This document shows positions 20,500-29,749 of a stretch of 64,000 nt of DNA, piece by piece (position 1 is the stretch's first letter; each line of letters starts with the position of its first letter). The DNA comes from Clostridiales bacterium (GTDB lineage Bacteria; Bacillota; Clostridia; Peptostreptococcales; Anaerovoracaceae): assembly GCA_022763735.1 (NCBI GenBank), contig JALEQY010000051.1, forward strand, positions 1-64,000, given 5' to 3'. The translations under genes and the position numbers were made by a program. Below the pieces are notes generated by a model. That model worked only from the letters and a program-made list of their open reading frames with translations. It was not told the DNA's origin and searched no databases.

Positions 20500-21291
20500 T
20501 TACAACGAAATATGAACAGTCGAATATTCCCCATTATATTCATACCCAAGTTTCATGGCCATATGTAAAGATATTTTATTGGCTGCATCCCAGCACGGTC
20601 TTATTCCACGCTCCTGACACTCGATAATAAATCTGGCTGCGGTTGACAGTGCGAGACCTTTTCCTCTGAATTCTTCCTTGGTAGCCACCTGAATTTCTGT
20701 ACCGCCATCATAAACCGTCATAGTAGATGTTGCTGCTGCAAGATGTCCCTGATATGTGACAGCAAATCCAAAGCCTTTGCTCAGATAATCTTCTGCCGAC
20801 TCAAAGGTTTCACAGAATTCTAATGACCAGGCTTCACTCATTGCCTGATTATAAAGCTCTGTATCGAACCTCCTGAGTTCATACTCATCAGGAAGTCTGT
20901 CAACAAAGCTCTGAAGCTTTTTCTTATCGAAATCGTAATCCTTTTGCACAATCCAGTATCTCATAACTTCGCTGGCATTTTCAGGATGGCACTTGAGCAA
21001 GAGGTCGCGCCATTCTAGGTGTTCCGGAGAATATATAGCAGTTGTTTCATCACCATCTATATATTGAGACAGATGTCTTATTGCATCTGCAGCTTCATCT
21101 GAGGCAGCGTCACCTCCAAAGAAAGAATACTCACCACTTATTATAAAACCAAAATCAGGTTCCGGCATCTTGTCTACCCATGCAGTGCCCTGATAGCCCT
21201 GCAGATATGCAATCACCATAGAATCCCAGATTCCTTCAAACAGGAATGCTATTTTACGCCTGTCATTATCACAAACCTTAATCATCTGCAA
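20500..21291 (-). CDS. GNAT acetyltransferase (ZmaR-like/PF12746 type)
   Basis: 263 aa; IQVATKEEFRGKGLALSTAARFIIECQERGIRPCWDAANKISLHMAMKLGY. Confidence 0.8.
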   Translation of the reverse strand: MQMIKVCDNDRRKIAFLFEGIWDSMVIAYLQGYQGTAWVDKMPEPDFGFIISGEYSFFGGDAASDEAADAIRHLSQYIDGDETTAIYSPEHLEWRDLLLKCHPENASEVMRYWIVQKDYDFDKKKLQSFVDRLPDEYELRRFDTELYNQAMSEAWSLEFCETFESAEDYLSKGFGFAVTYQGHLAAATSTMTVYDGGTEIQVATKEEFRGKGLALSTAARFIIECQERGIRPCWDAANKISLHMAMKLGYEYNGEYSTVHISL

Positions 21292-21300
21292 CTCCTTATT

Positions 21301-21654
21301 CTATCTGATGAACTGCACCTTCACTCCTGCAGGGTCATCAGTGAAAAAGAACTCTACATCCGGAGCCGGTTTGATTATCGGGGTTACGGTATATCCACAT
21401 GCGATCAGTTCCTCTCTCTTGTTTTCAACATTTTCAGTACTGAAGCCGACAGACAGATAAGTATTGCCCGAATTATGAGCATCTTTATTCTCGATTATTT
21501 CAATACTTGTTTCATTGTCCTCATTTGACAGAAACACCATATTCCTCCCTGAGTTTCTCATATCACTGACAATTTTCAGGCCCGCATGTTCCTGATAAAA
21601 TCTGATTTCATCCTCAAAAGAAGCTGTCTGAATCGTAACATGAACCAGTTTCAT
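21301..21654 (-). CDS. VOC (glyoxalase/bleomycin resistance) superfamily protein
   Basis: 117 aa; MKLVHVTIQTASFEDEIRFYQEHAGLKIV...EFFFTDDPAGVKVQFI. Confidence 0.85.
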   Translation of the reverse strand: MKLVHVTIQTASFEDEIRFYQEHAGLKIVSDMRNSGRNMVFLSNEDNETSIEIIENKDAHNSGNTYLSVGFSTENVENKREELIACGYTVTPIIKPAPDVEFFFTDDPAGVKVQFIR

Positions 21655-21699
21655 AGCAATTCTCCTCTCACTATATACAACAGCGTATTAAAATCACAT

Positions 21700-22929
21700 C
21701 TATATATTCTTATTGATCAGATCAAGCATACTGAGCACAGCATAATGCCTGTTCCATTTTCGGCTGACATTTCTCATCTGAACACGTTTACAGAGCTTCC
21801 TTTCTCCGCAGATAAGCCCTATATAAACAAGACCTACTGGTTTTTCGGGACTGCCACCGCCCGGGCCGGCAACTCCGGTGACGGATATGCACACATCACA
21901 GCCGCTGACTGCTTTGAGACCTTCCACCATTTCCAGAGCAGTCTCCTCGCTCACCGCACCGTACTTTTCCAGCGTTTCAGCCCTGACACCCAGCTCGTCC
22001 ATTTTAGCTTCATTGCTGTAGGTCACAAGACCACGCTGAAACGAGCCGGAAATACCCGGCACATCAGTAAGAGCCGCAGCAAACATGCCGCCGGTGCATG
22101 ACTCGGCAGAAGCGACTGTAAGCTTCTTCTCCATCAGCTTCCTGCATACCACCTGCACCAGATCTTCGTCATCACAGCTGTAGATATAATCTCCGATGAT
22201 TTCCCGAACCTTTGCCAGCATCTCATCCACCGCAGCCTTTGCTTCTTCCTGCGTTCCTCGCTTCGATGCTATACGCAGCGAGCACTCACCTTCCTTGGCG
22301 TATGTTGCCAGAGTAGGATCAGTCTGATTATCGATCAGATCCAGTAGCGCCGTCTCCAGCTGTGACTCACCGATACCGAAGCATCTGATCATTCTGTAGT
22401 AAATAACATCATCGGACATTTTCCGGAGAAACGGCACAACGTTTTTCTGGAACATCCTCGTCATTTCCCTCGGAGGTCCCGGCATACATACTATATATTT
22501 GCCGTCCTTTTGCAGAGCAAATCCGGGAGCGGTACCTGCATCATTTCTGAAAACCTTTGCCCTTGACGGCATTATTGCCTGTTTTTTATTATTATCGGTC
22601 ATCTGTCGACCGTTTTTTCTGAAATATGCTGTAAGGTCCTCCAGCACATCATCCATCATCACCAGCTCATCGCCAAGCACTCTGCAGGCGACTTCCTTGG
22701 TAAGATCGTCCTGCGTAGGTCCAAGCCCGCCTGTCGTCAGCACAAGATCACAGTCCTTGAATGCAAGCCGGATCATCTCCGCAACACGCTCCGGGTTATC
22801 TCCCACAGTATAATGGTACATCACATCGAACCCCAGCAGATTCAGCTGCTGAGACAGATATACCGTATTGGTGTTGGTGATCTGCCCGAACAGCAGCTCG
22901 GTTCCTACACTTAATATAGCTGTTTTCAT
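21700..22929 (-). CDS. cinA: CinA-family competence/damage-inducible protein
   Basis: MKTAILSVGTELLFGQITNTNTVYLSQQL; start moved from the ORF-track position. Confidence 0.94.
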   Translation of the reverse strand: MKTAILSVGTELLFGQITNTNTVYLSQQLNLLGFDVMYHYTVGDNPERVAEMIRLAFKDCDLVLTTGGLGPTQDDLTKEVACRVLGDELVMMDDVLEDLTAYFRKNGRQMTDNNKKQAIMPSRAKVFRNDAGTAPGFALQKDGKYIVCMPGPPREMTRMFQKNVVPFLRKMSDDVIYYRMIRCFGIGESQLETALLDLIDNQTDPTLATYAKEGECSLRIASKRGTQEEAKAAVDEMLAKVREIIGDYIYSCDDEDLVQVVCRKLMEKKLTVASAESCTGGMFAAALTDVPGISGSFQRGLVTYSNEAKMDELGVRAETLEKYGAVSEETALEMVEGLKAVSGCDVCISVTGVAGPGGGSPEKPVGLVYIGLICGERKLCKRVQMRNVSRKWNRHYAVLSMLDLINKNI

Positions 22930-23004
22930 TATATCATGCCTCTTTTCATCAAGCCCTGTGCTGCAAAAAGCACACGTTTCTCTTTTTATGCTCACCTGTA
23001 GGTT

Positions 23005-23538
23005 TTACATGGAGAAAAGACTCTTGTTTTTAATTATGTATTCTGTACCTGATACCACTGTCATGACAAGTGCGATCCACAGGAAGATAACGTCCATCGG
23101 AAGATTGAACGGCAGCAGAGAAAACGGCCAGTTGTCAAGAATCAGAAGAGGTATAGCGATCATCTGAGTAATAGTCTTTATCTTGCCTGTTGTTCCTGCA
23201 GCTATGACTATACCCTGTGCAGCAGCCACCTGCCTCATTCCGGTAATTATGAATTCTCTGCCCAGAATAACGATAACCATCCATCCGGCAACATCCCCAA
23301 TCTGGGCAAGACATATCAGCGCAGACATAACCAGCAGCTTGTCAGCCAGCGGATCCATCAGCTTGCCGAAGTTTGTAACAAGGTTATGCTTTCTGGCGAT
23401 ATGCCCATCAAGCATATCTGTAATTGCCGCCAGCACAAAAACTATTGCGGCTGCATAGCGGTACCCCATCAGGAAAACCACAATAAACACAGGTATGGCG
23501 AATATTCTTCCCATCGTCAGCTTGTTTGGTAAATTCAT
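23005..23538 (-). CDS. pgsA: CDP-diacylglycerol--glycerol-3-phosphate 3-phosphatidyltransferase
   Basis: 177 aa; NLPNKLTMGRIFAIP and D-DGxxAR-type motif DMLDGHIARK. Confidence 0.94.
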   Translation of the reverse strand: MNLPNKLTMGRIFAIPVFIVVFLMGYRYAAAIVFVLAAITDMLDGHIARKHNLVTNFGKLMDPLADKLLVMSALICLAQIGDVAGWMVIVILGREFIITGMRQVAAAQGIVIAAGTTGKIKTITQMIAIPLLILDNWPFSLLPFNLPMDVIFLWIALVMTVVSGTEYIIKNKSLFSM

Positions 23539-23539
23539 G

Positions 23540-24883
23540 TTATTCCTCCATTCTTCCTACAAGATCATAGTCAAAAGCATCTGTAATATTAACCTTGACG
23601 AAATCACCCGGCATAAGCTTCCTGTCTGATCTGAAGATCACCGTGTTATCTATTTCAGGCGCATCATACTGTGTCCTGCCGATATACGCACCCTCTTCAT
23701 CAACAGATTCCACAAGCACCATGATAGTATTTCCAACTTGTGCCTCATTTATTTCACGGGAGATTTCAAGCTGCATACGCATTACAGAGTCTGCTCTTGC
23801 CGCCTTGACATCTTCATCTATCTGATCCTCTCTGTCACCGGCAGCAGTTCCCTCTTCTCTGGAATATACGAACACACCCAGCCTTTCCAGACGCTGCTTC
23901 TCAACAAAATCAAGCACAGCTTCAAAATCATCCTCTGTTTCACCAGGAAACCCCGCAATAAGAGTTGTTCTGATATGTATATCAGGTATCGCGTTTCTCA
24001 GCCTGCTTACAGTATCTGCAATACTCGCTGAAGTGGAATGACGGTTCATTTCAGCCAGCACCTTATCCGAGACATGCTGCAGCGGTATATCAATGTAATT
24101 GCATATTTTTTCTTCTGATGCCATAACCTGAATCAGCTCATCTGTTATTTTGTCTTCATAGCAGTACATCAGGCGTATCCATACAATACCTTCGATTCTG
24201 CAGAGCTCCCGCAGCAGCTGTGGCAGTTTCAGCTCTCCATAAATATCCCGGCCGTACTCCGTCACATCCTGAGCTACCAGTATCAGCTCCCGGCACCCTC
24301 TGGATGCCAGATACTCTGCTTCCTCGAGAATGCTCTGCATAGGTCTGCTCCTGTACTTTCCTCTTATCTGCGGTATTACACAGTAGGCACAGCAGTTGTT
24401 GCAGCCTTCGGCAATTCTAAGAGTCATACTGTAGGGGTTGTCAGATATCTTTCTTGCAGAAAACTCACTGAAGCTGTCCGGCTGGCAGCTAAAAGCCTGA
24501 AGACGTTTACCCCTCTTATAGCTTTTTACCAGCTGCGGCAGCTTCTCATAATCATTGACTCCGAGAAAAATGTCCACCTCCGGTATTTCCTCAAAAAGCT
24601 CTTTGCCGTACCTTTCAGAAAGGCAGCCTGATACTATCAGAAGCTTCCGGTCCGACTCCGGCGAAGCCTCCTGGGATTCATCGATAAATCTGGCCATGTC
24701 AAATATCCTGTCTATGGACTCCTTTTTGGCATCATTGATGAATCCGCATGTATTGACAAGAATAGCATCTGCCTTCTCCGGATCGTCTGTAAGAGACATC
24801 CCCGCATTTTCCCATATACCTCCGATACCCTCCGAATCGTTGAAATTCTTTGGGCATCCGAGAGTTTCTATAAATAATTTCAT
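23540..24883 (-). CDS. rimO: Ribosomal protein S12 methylthiotransferase RimO
   Basis: 447 aa; ETLGCPKNFNDSE, EGCNNCCAYCVIPQIRGKYRSR. Confidence 0.95.
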   Translation of the reverse strand: MKLFIETLGCPKNFNDSEGIGGIWENAGMSLTDDPEKADAILVNTCGFINDAKKESIDRIFDMARFIDESQEASPESDRKLLIVSGCLSERYGKELFEEIPEVDIFLGVNDYEKLPQLVKSYKRGKRLQAFSCQPDSFSEFSARKISDNPYSMTLRIAEGCNNCCAYCVIPQIRGKYRSRPMQSILEEAEYLASRGCRELILVAQDVTEYGRDIYGELKLPQLLRELCRIEGIVWIRLMYCYEDKITDELIQVMASEEKICNYIDIPLQHVSDKVLAEMNRHSTSASIADTVSRLRNAIPDIHIRTTLIAGFPGETEDDFEAVLDFVEKQRLERLGVFVYSREEGTAAGDREDQIDEDVKAARADSVMRMQLEISREINEAQVGNTIMVLVESVDEEGAYIGRTQYDAPEIDNTVIFRSDRKLMPGDFVKVNITDAFDYDLVGRMEE

Positions 24884-27489
24884 ACCTGTTCCAAATCCTC
24901 TGTTTCTGATTTCATATTCATAAGATCTGCTTCCGTGATCAGCACCTGTCTTGGCCTGCTCCCGTCGGCAGGTCCGATAATCTGTCTGTCCTCCATCATA
25001 TCTATGATACGTGCAGCTCTGTTATATCCTATTCTGAACCGCCTCTGAAGCATGGATACAGATGCCTGCTGTGACTGAACCACCAGTTCAATGGCCTCCG
25101 GCAGAAGCTCATCCTCAAGATCCCGGTTTCCTTTCTCACAGTCCGGGGTATTGGCGCGTTCAATAGTATCCATGACGTTCTCCGAATACTCAGCTTCTTC
25201 TACCTGGCTCTTCACGAATTCTATGACATCGTGGACCTCCTGATCGGAGATGAATGTACCCTGCACCCTTATCGGTTTGCCGCTTCCCAGCGGATTGAAG
25301 AGCATGTCACCTTTGCCTACCAGCTTCTCAGCACCGGACATATCAAGGATGGTTCTCGAATCCACCTGAGACGATACTGCGAATGCGATTCGCGACGGAA
25401 TGTTGGCTTTGATAACTCCGGTGATAACATCCACCGATGGTCTCTGAGTGGCAACGATAAGATGCATCCCTGCGGCTCTTGCCTTCTGCGCCAGCCTGCA
25501 GATGGATTCCTCAACCTGAGATGATGCGACCATCATCAGATCAGCCAGCTCGTCGATGATTATCACTACCTGAGGCATCACCTTGTCAGCCTCATCCCGT
25601 TCACGCATTGTCCTGTTATAGCTTGTCAGCTCTCTGACGCCTTCTTCTGCGAAACGTCTGTACCTGTCATCCATCTCTGCCACAGCCCAGTTGAGGGCAG
25701 CAGCAGCTTTGGCTGGTTCCGTAACCACCGGTATCAGCAGATGCGGTATACCGTTGTAGTTGGCAAGCTCCACTACCTTCGGATCCACCAGCACCAGCTT
25801 GACCTCATCAGGCGTAGCCTTGTAGAGGATACTTGTGATGATGCTGTTGATGCACACGCTCTTGCCGGATCCTGTCGACCCTGCAATCAGCAGATGTGGC
25901 ATGGATTTCAGGTCAGCTACGATAGCTTTGCCGGCAATATCCCTGCCGACAGCAAAAGTCAGCTTCGACTCAGCCTTCTTGAAAGCGGAGGAATCAATTA
26001 TCTCTCTAACTGTCACCATATTGATTCTGTCGTTTTCGATTTCTATTCCTACAGCAGCCTTGCCCGGAATAGGCGCCTCGATTCTGATGCTCTTGGCCTC
26101 CATATTCAGTGCAATATCGTCAGCCAGATTCTTTATTCCCTTTACCTTGACGCCGCTGTTAGGATGTACTTCATATCTGGTGACCGCCGGTCCCTGAGTG
26201 ACATTGGTCACCTGAGCATCAATATTGAAGCTGTGCAGAGTATCCTCAAGCTTGGCAGCTTTCATCCTCAGTGTATTCTCATCATCTGCGGCGCTGCCTG
26301 GTTTTCTCGCAGCTTTTTTAAGCAGATCTATCGGAGGGAATTTGTAATCTGCTCCCGATGTCACATTGACATTGAAATCCTCTTCCCTGAGTCTGCTCTT
26401 CGCCGCCTCGGATCTGGTCAGCTTGTTCTCAGCAGCCTTAGGTGAAAAACCTCCTACTATTATAGGTTCCTTCACGAACTTCTCAGCTTCTGTTGCTGCA
26501 TGCTCCTCTGTTATCGGCTCTGCTGCCGTCTGCTCCTGACCGGCAGACCTCCTTTTGCGTTCTTTTTTAAGCGCTTTTTCTTTCTCTTTGTTTTCTCCAA
26601 GGGAGAAATCAAGGTCCTCCGGCATTTCTGCACTGCCGTTGCCGTAGACACGTCCTTCATCATGCATATATCCGAGGATCTTCTTCTGTCCGGCCGACAG
26701 CCCCGCCGGTTCACGATAATCCTCCCGCCTGCTGCCTGATGCAGCCCTGCTCATTTCTATCTGCTGCTGATATTCCTCATGCTCGCGTTCCTTTTCTCTG
26801 CGGCGTTCCTCACGCTCGGCGGCACGTCGCTGCCTCCTGACTCTGGCAGCTTCAAGAAATCTTGACACCGGCGTGTCGATCAGCAGAAGCAGACATATTA
26901 TTATTACCACTACAGACAGTATATAAAGTCCCGGTATACCGACAAGCTTAACGATAAATCCACCGATGACCATACCGAACAGTCCGCCGTCATCGAGAAC
27001 CATACCGTTATTATAAAACACTGCAGCCTTCCCGATTCCTCCTGTCATGTTTCCTGCATTTATGAATCTCGCAGAATTGATCAGGGAAATCATAAGGAAA
27101 ATTACAAAAAGCAGTACTGCCGATTTCACTCCGGTATGTATAGTTTTTCTTGTAAAGAGCAGTATGCCGTATATTATAAAATAGTACGGCATTATATAAG
27201 CTGCGAATCCGAAACATCCCTTGAAGAAATGTGAAAGTCCCAGGCCTGCTGAACCTGCGGCATTTGTCTGGAATGCAATTATCAGGAAAACCCCGACTGC
27301 CACAAGTATCAGCGAAACAATCTCGTCTCTGAGGCGATTCTCAGCCGCGGCCGACCCGTTCTCACTTTTTTTCTTTCGCTTTTCAGTTCCTGAGGATCTG
27401 CTGTTTCCGGTACTCCTTCTGGAACTTATCTTTTTATTTTTATTTTTGCTTCCCGGAGGTCTTCCGGGTCCTCTTCTGGTCTGTGCCAT
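24880..27489 (-). CDS. ftsK: DNA translocase FtsK/SpoIIIE
   Basis: 869 aa; 4 TM N-terminus, PHLLIAGSTGSGKSVCIN, C-terminal gamma domain. Confidence 0.96.
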   Translation of the reverse strand: MAQTRRGPGRPPGSKNKNKKISSRRSTGNSRSSGTEKRKKKSENGSAAAENRLRDEIVSLILVAVGVFLIIAFQTNAAGSAGLGLSHFFKGCFGFAAYIMPYYFIIYGILLFTRKTIHTGVKSAVLLFVIFLMISLINSARFINAGNMTGGIGKAAVFYNNGMVLDDGGLFGMVIGGFIVKLVGIPGLYILSVVVIIICLLLLIDTPVSRFLEAARVRRQRRAAEREERRREKEREHEEYQQQIEMSRAASGSRREDYREPAGLSAGQKKILGYMHDEGRVYGNGSAEMPEDLDFSLGENKEKEKALKKERKRRSAGQEQTAAEPITEEHAATEAEKFVKEPIIVGGFSPKAAENKLTRSEAAKSRLREEDFNVNVTSGADYKFPPIDLLKKAARKPGSAADDENTLRMKAAKLEDTLHSFNIDAQVTNVTQGPAVTRYEVHPNSGVKVKGIKNLADDIALNMEAKSIRIEAPIPGKAAVGIEIENDRINMVTVREIIDSSAFKKAESKLTFAVGRDIAGKAIVADLKSMPHLLIAGSTGSGKSVCINSIITSILYKATPDEVKLVLVDPKVVELANYNGIPHLLIPVVTEPAKAAAALNWAVAEMDDRYRRFAEEGVRELTSYNRTMRERDEADKVMPQVVIIIDELADLMMVASSQVEESICRLAQKARAAGMHLIVATQRPSVDVITGVIKANIPSRIAFAVSSQVDSRTILDMSGAEKLVGKGDMLFNPLGSGKPIRVQGTFISDQEVHDVIEFVKSQVEEAEYSENVMDTIERANTPDCEKGNRDLEDELLPEAIELVVQSQQASVSMLQRRFRIGYNRAARIIDMMEDRQIIGPADGSRPRQVLITEADLMNMKSETEDLEQV

Positions 27490-27518
27490 TCTTTAACCTC
27501 TGTGTTCCAGTACTGCTT

Positions 27519-28355
27519 TTATGCAGCCATGAGTGCATAAACGATCACGGCAATACCGATTACCCATGTATATATCGAAAAACCGATAAGCTTTTTGTTT
27601 GACACTAGCCTGATCATGGCCTTGATTGCAAACAGCCCCGATAAAGCCGATACGATCACTCCTGCAATCACAGGGCCCACAAGGGAAATATCCATTCCAG
27701 ATTCAAAGGCATCAGGGGCTTCCATAATTACCGACCCGAGAATAGAAGGTATCGAAATAAGGAATGCGAATTTAACTGCAAACTCCTTGTTCAGTCCTGA
27801 AATCAGTCCGCCAAAAAGCGTCGAACCTGATCTTGAGATTCCCGGACAGATGGCAACACCCTGCATTATGCCTACGAACAGGGCGTTTCTGAATTTCATA
27901 TCCTTAACATTTTTATTGTTTCTTCCCATACGTTCAGCAATAAACAGAATCGTACCTGTTATCAGAAGTCCTATACCTATTGCAATAAGGGACAGATACA
28001 GTGCTTCAAACAGATCATTGAAAAGCAGTCCGATTATAGCTGTCGGTATCGTAGCCACTATTATCATGAACCCCAGCCTTCTTGTCGGATTGGCATTAAT
28101 CCTCGGACCCTTGCCTGTGCATATATCCTTTATTACAGCGATCAGCTCCAGCACAAGCTCCACAATATCCTTCCAGTACACAATAAATACGGATACAAGT
28201 GTTCCCAGATGCAGCAACACTGCAAATGGCAGAACATTCTCTGCACTCACACCGAAAAAGTATTGCAAAAGCGCCAGATGACCCGAACTGCTTATCGGCA
28301 GAAACTCCGAAAGTCCTTGTGCCAGTCCCAGAATTATCGCTTGAAAATACGTCAT
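27519..28355 (-). CDS. uppP: Undecaprenyl-diphosphatase
   Basis: QGLSEFLPISSSGHLAL, PGISRSGSTL; start moved to MTYFQAIILG. Confidence 0.95.
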   Translation of the reverse strand: MTYFQAIILGLAQGLSEFLPISSSGHLALLQYFFGVSAENVLPFAVLLHLGTLVSVFIVYWKDIVELVLELIAVIKDICTGKGPRINANPTRRLGFMIIVATIPTAIIGLLFNDLFEALYLSLIAIGIGLLITGTILFIAERMGRNNKNVKDMKFRNALFVGIMQGVAICPGISRSGSTLFGGLISGLNKEFAVKFAFLISIPSILGSVIMEAPDAFESGMDISLVGPVIAGVIVSALSGLFAIKAMIRLVSNKKLIGFSIYTWVIGIAVIVYALMAA

Positions 28356-28486
28356 TTTAAAATCCTCCCTGCCTTTTTCATACATAGTTGATTATACCAT
28401 AGCATCCTTTTAAAAAAAAGCGGCATATCCCGATTAGTTTGTGTGATATTTGTGATGAAAGTTGAAATTAATTTGCCGGTGCCCCC

Positions 28487-28516
28487 TTTACTTTAATGCG
28501 TCAGCAGTAGTATAAT
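28487..28516 (+). promoter_or_regulatory. asd promoter
   Basis: TTTACT-N18-TATAAT upstream of asd. Confidence 0.55.
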
Positions 28517-28578
28517 TGCAATCAAGTACGATTAATAACGCATATTATAATTAATATATATTTCAGGAGGACAGTATA

Positions 28579-29580
28579 ATGAACAGAAAACCAAACGTTG
28601 CAGTTGTAGGCGCTACAGGTGTAGTAGGCTCAACTTTCCTTAAAGTGCTTGAAGAGAGAGATTTTCCTTTTGAAAACATCTACTTCATGGCTTCAAAAAA
28701 ATCAGCAGGTAAGAAATTACCATTTAAAGGAAAAGAATATATAGTAGAGGAGCTCACAGAGCATTCATTCGATAAGCCTATCGATATTGCTCTTTTCTCG
28801 GCAGGAGGCGGCACAAGCGCCAAATTTGCTCCTATCGCTGCAGCTCATGGTGTAACAGTTGTAGATAACAGCAGCCAGTGGAGAATGGACAAGGAAGTGC
28901 CTCTTGTAGTTCCTGAAGTAAATCCGCAGGACATCAGATGGAACAAAGGCATAATCGCCAACCCTAACTGTTCGACTATTCAGGCCATGGTTGCACTGAA
29001 ACCTCTGCAGGATAAATACGGCATCAAGAGAGTTGTCTACTCAACTTATCAGGCTGTATCAGGCTCAGGTGTAAAGGGCATCAACGACCTTAAGAACGGC
29101 CTTGCAGGAAATGACGAGGAGCTTCAGGCTTATGCTCATCCTATCGCAGGAAACTGCCTGCCTCATATAGATGTATTCACAGAAAACGGATACACCAAGG
29201 AAGAAATGAAGATGATCAACGAAACTCACAAGATCCTCGGAGACGATAATATCAAAGTAACTGCTACAACTGTACGTGTACCTGTATTTGACTCTCACAG
29301 TGAATCCATCAACATCGAGCTGGAGAAACCGTTTGAACTGGAAGACGTTGTTGAACTCTTCAGAAACTCCCCTGGAATCATCGTTCAGGATGACGTTGCC
29401 AATAATGTTTACCCTCTGGCAAGAGATGCAGCCGGAACTGACGAAGTCTACATCGGACGTATCAGAAGAGACTTCTCCATCGAAAACGGTCTCAACATCT
29501 GGGTAGTGGCAGATAACATCAGAAAGGGCGCTGCTACAAACGCTGTTCAGATTGCCGAAGAACTGCTCAAAGAAATGTAA
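28579..29580 (+). CDS. asd: Aspartate-semialdehyde dehydrogenase
   Basis: 333 aa; AVVGATGVVGSTFLKVLEERDFP, IANPNCSTIQ. Confidence 0.97.
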   Translation: MNRKPNVAVVGATGVVGSTFLKVLEERDFPFENIYFMASKKSAGKKLPFKGKEYIVEELTEHSFDKPIDIALFSAGGGTSAKFAPIAAAHGVTVVDNSSQWRMDKEVPLVVPEVNPQDIRWNKGIIANPNCSTIQAMVALKPLQDKYGIKRVVYSTYQAVSGSGVKGINDLKNGLAGNDEELQAYAHPIAGNCLPHIDVFTENGYTKEEMKMINETHKILGDDNIKVTATTVRVPVFDSHSESINIELEKPFELEDVVELFRNSPGIIVQDDVANNVYPLARDAAGTDEVYIGRIRRDFSIENGLNIWVVADNIRKGAATNAVQIAEELLKEM

Positions 29581-29639
29581 GAGCTGAATGTAAAGGTTCT
29601 GCCCTCGTACCGGCAGAATAAAACAATTAACCGGACTGA

Positions 29640-29687
29640 AAACTGCTGTTTCAGAAGCATTTCTTTCTCTGAAACAGCAGTTTTTTT
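29640..29687. terminator. Strong terminator between asd and the P-type ATPase gene (convergent)
   Basis: AAACTGCTGTTTCAGA...TCTGAAACAGCAGTTTTTTT. Confidence 0.85.
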
Positions 29688-29749
29688 ATCTAAACCCCTT
29701 TTGTAAAGATTTCACATTTACTGCCGGTTTTTATTCATTCCGGCTTTTA

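Noticed and set aside
25741-26445. 234-aa plus-strand ORF antisense to ftsK
   Set aside because: Shadow ORF; ftsK motifs are unambiguous on the minus strand.
28386-28578. Possible lysine riboswitch or T-box upstream of asd
   Set aside because: Leader after the promoter is too short (about 60 nt) and no conserved riboswitch/T-box motif was seen.
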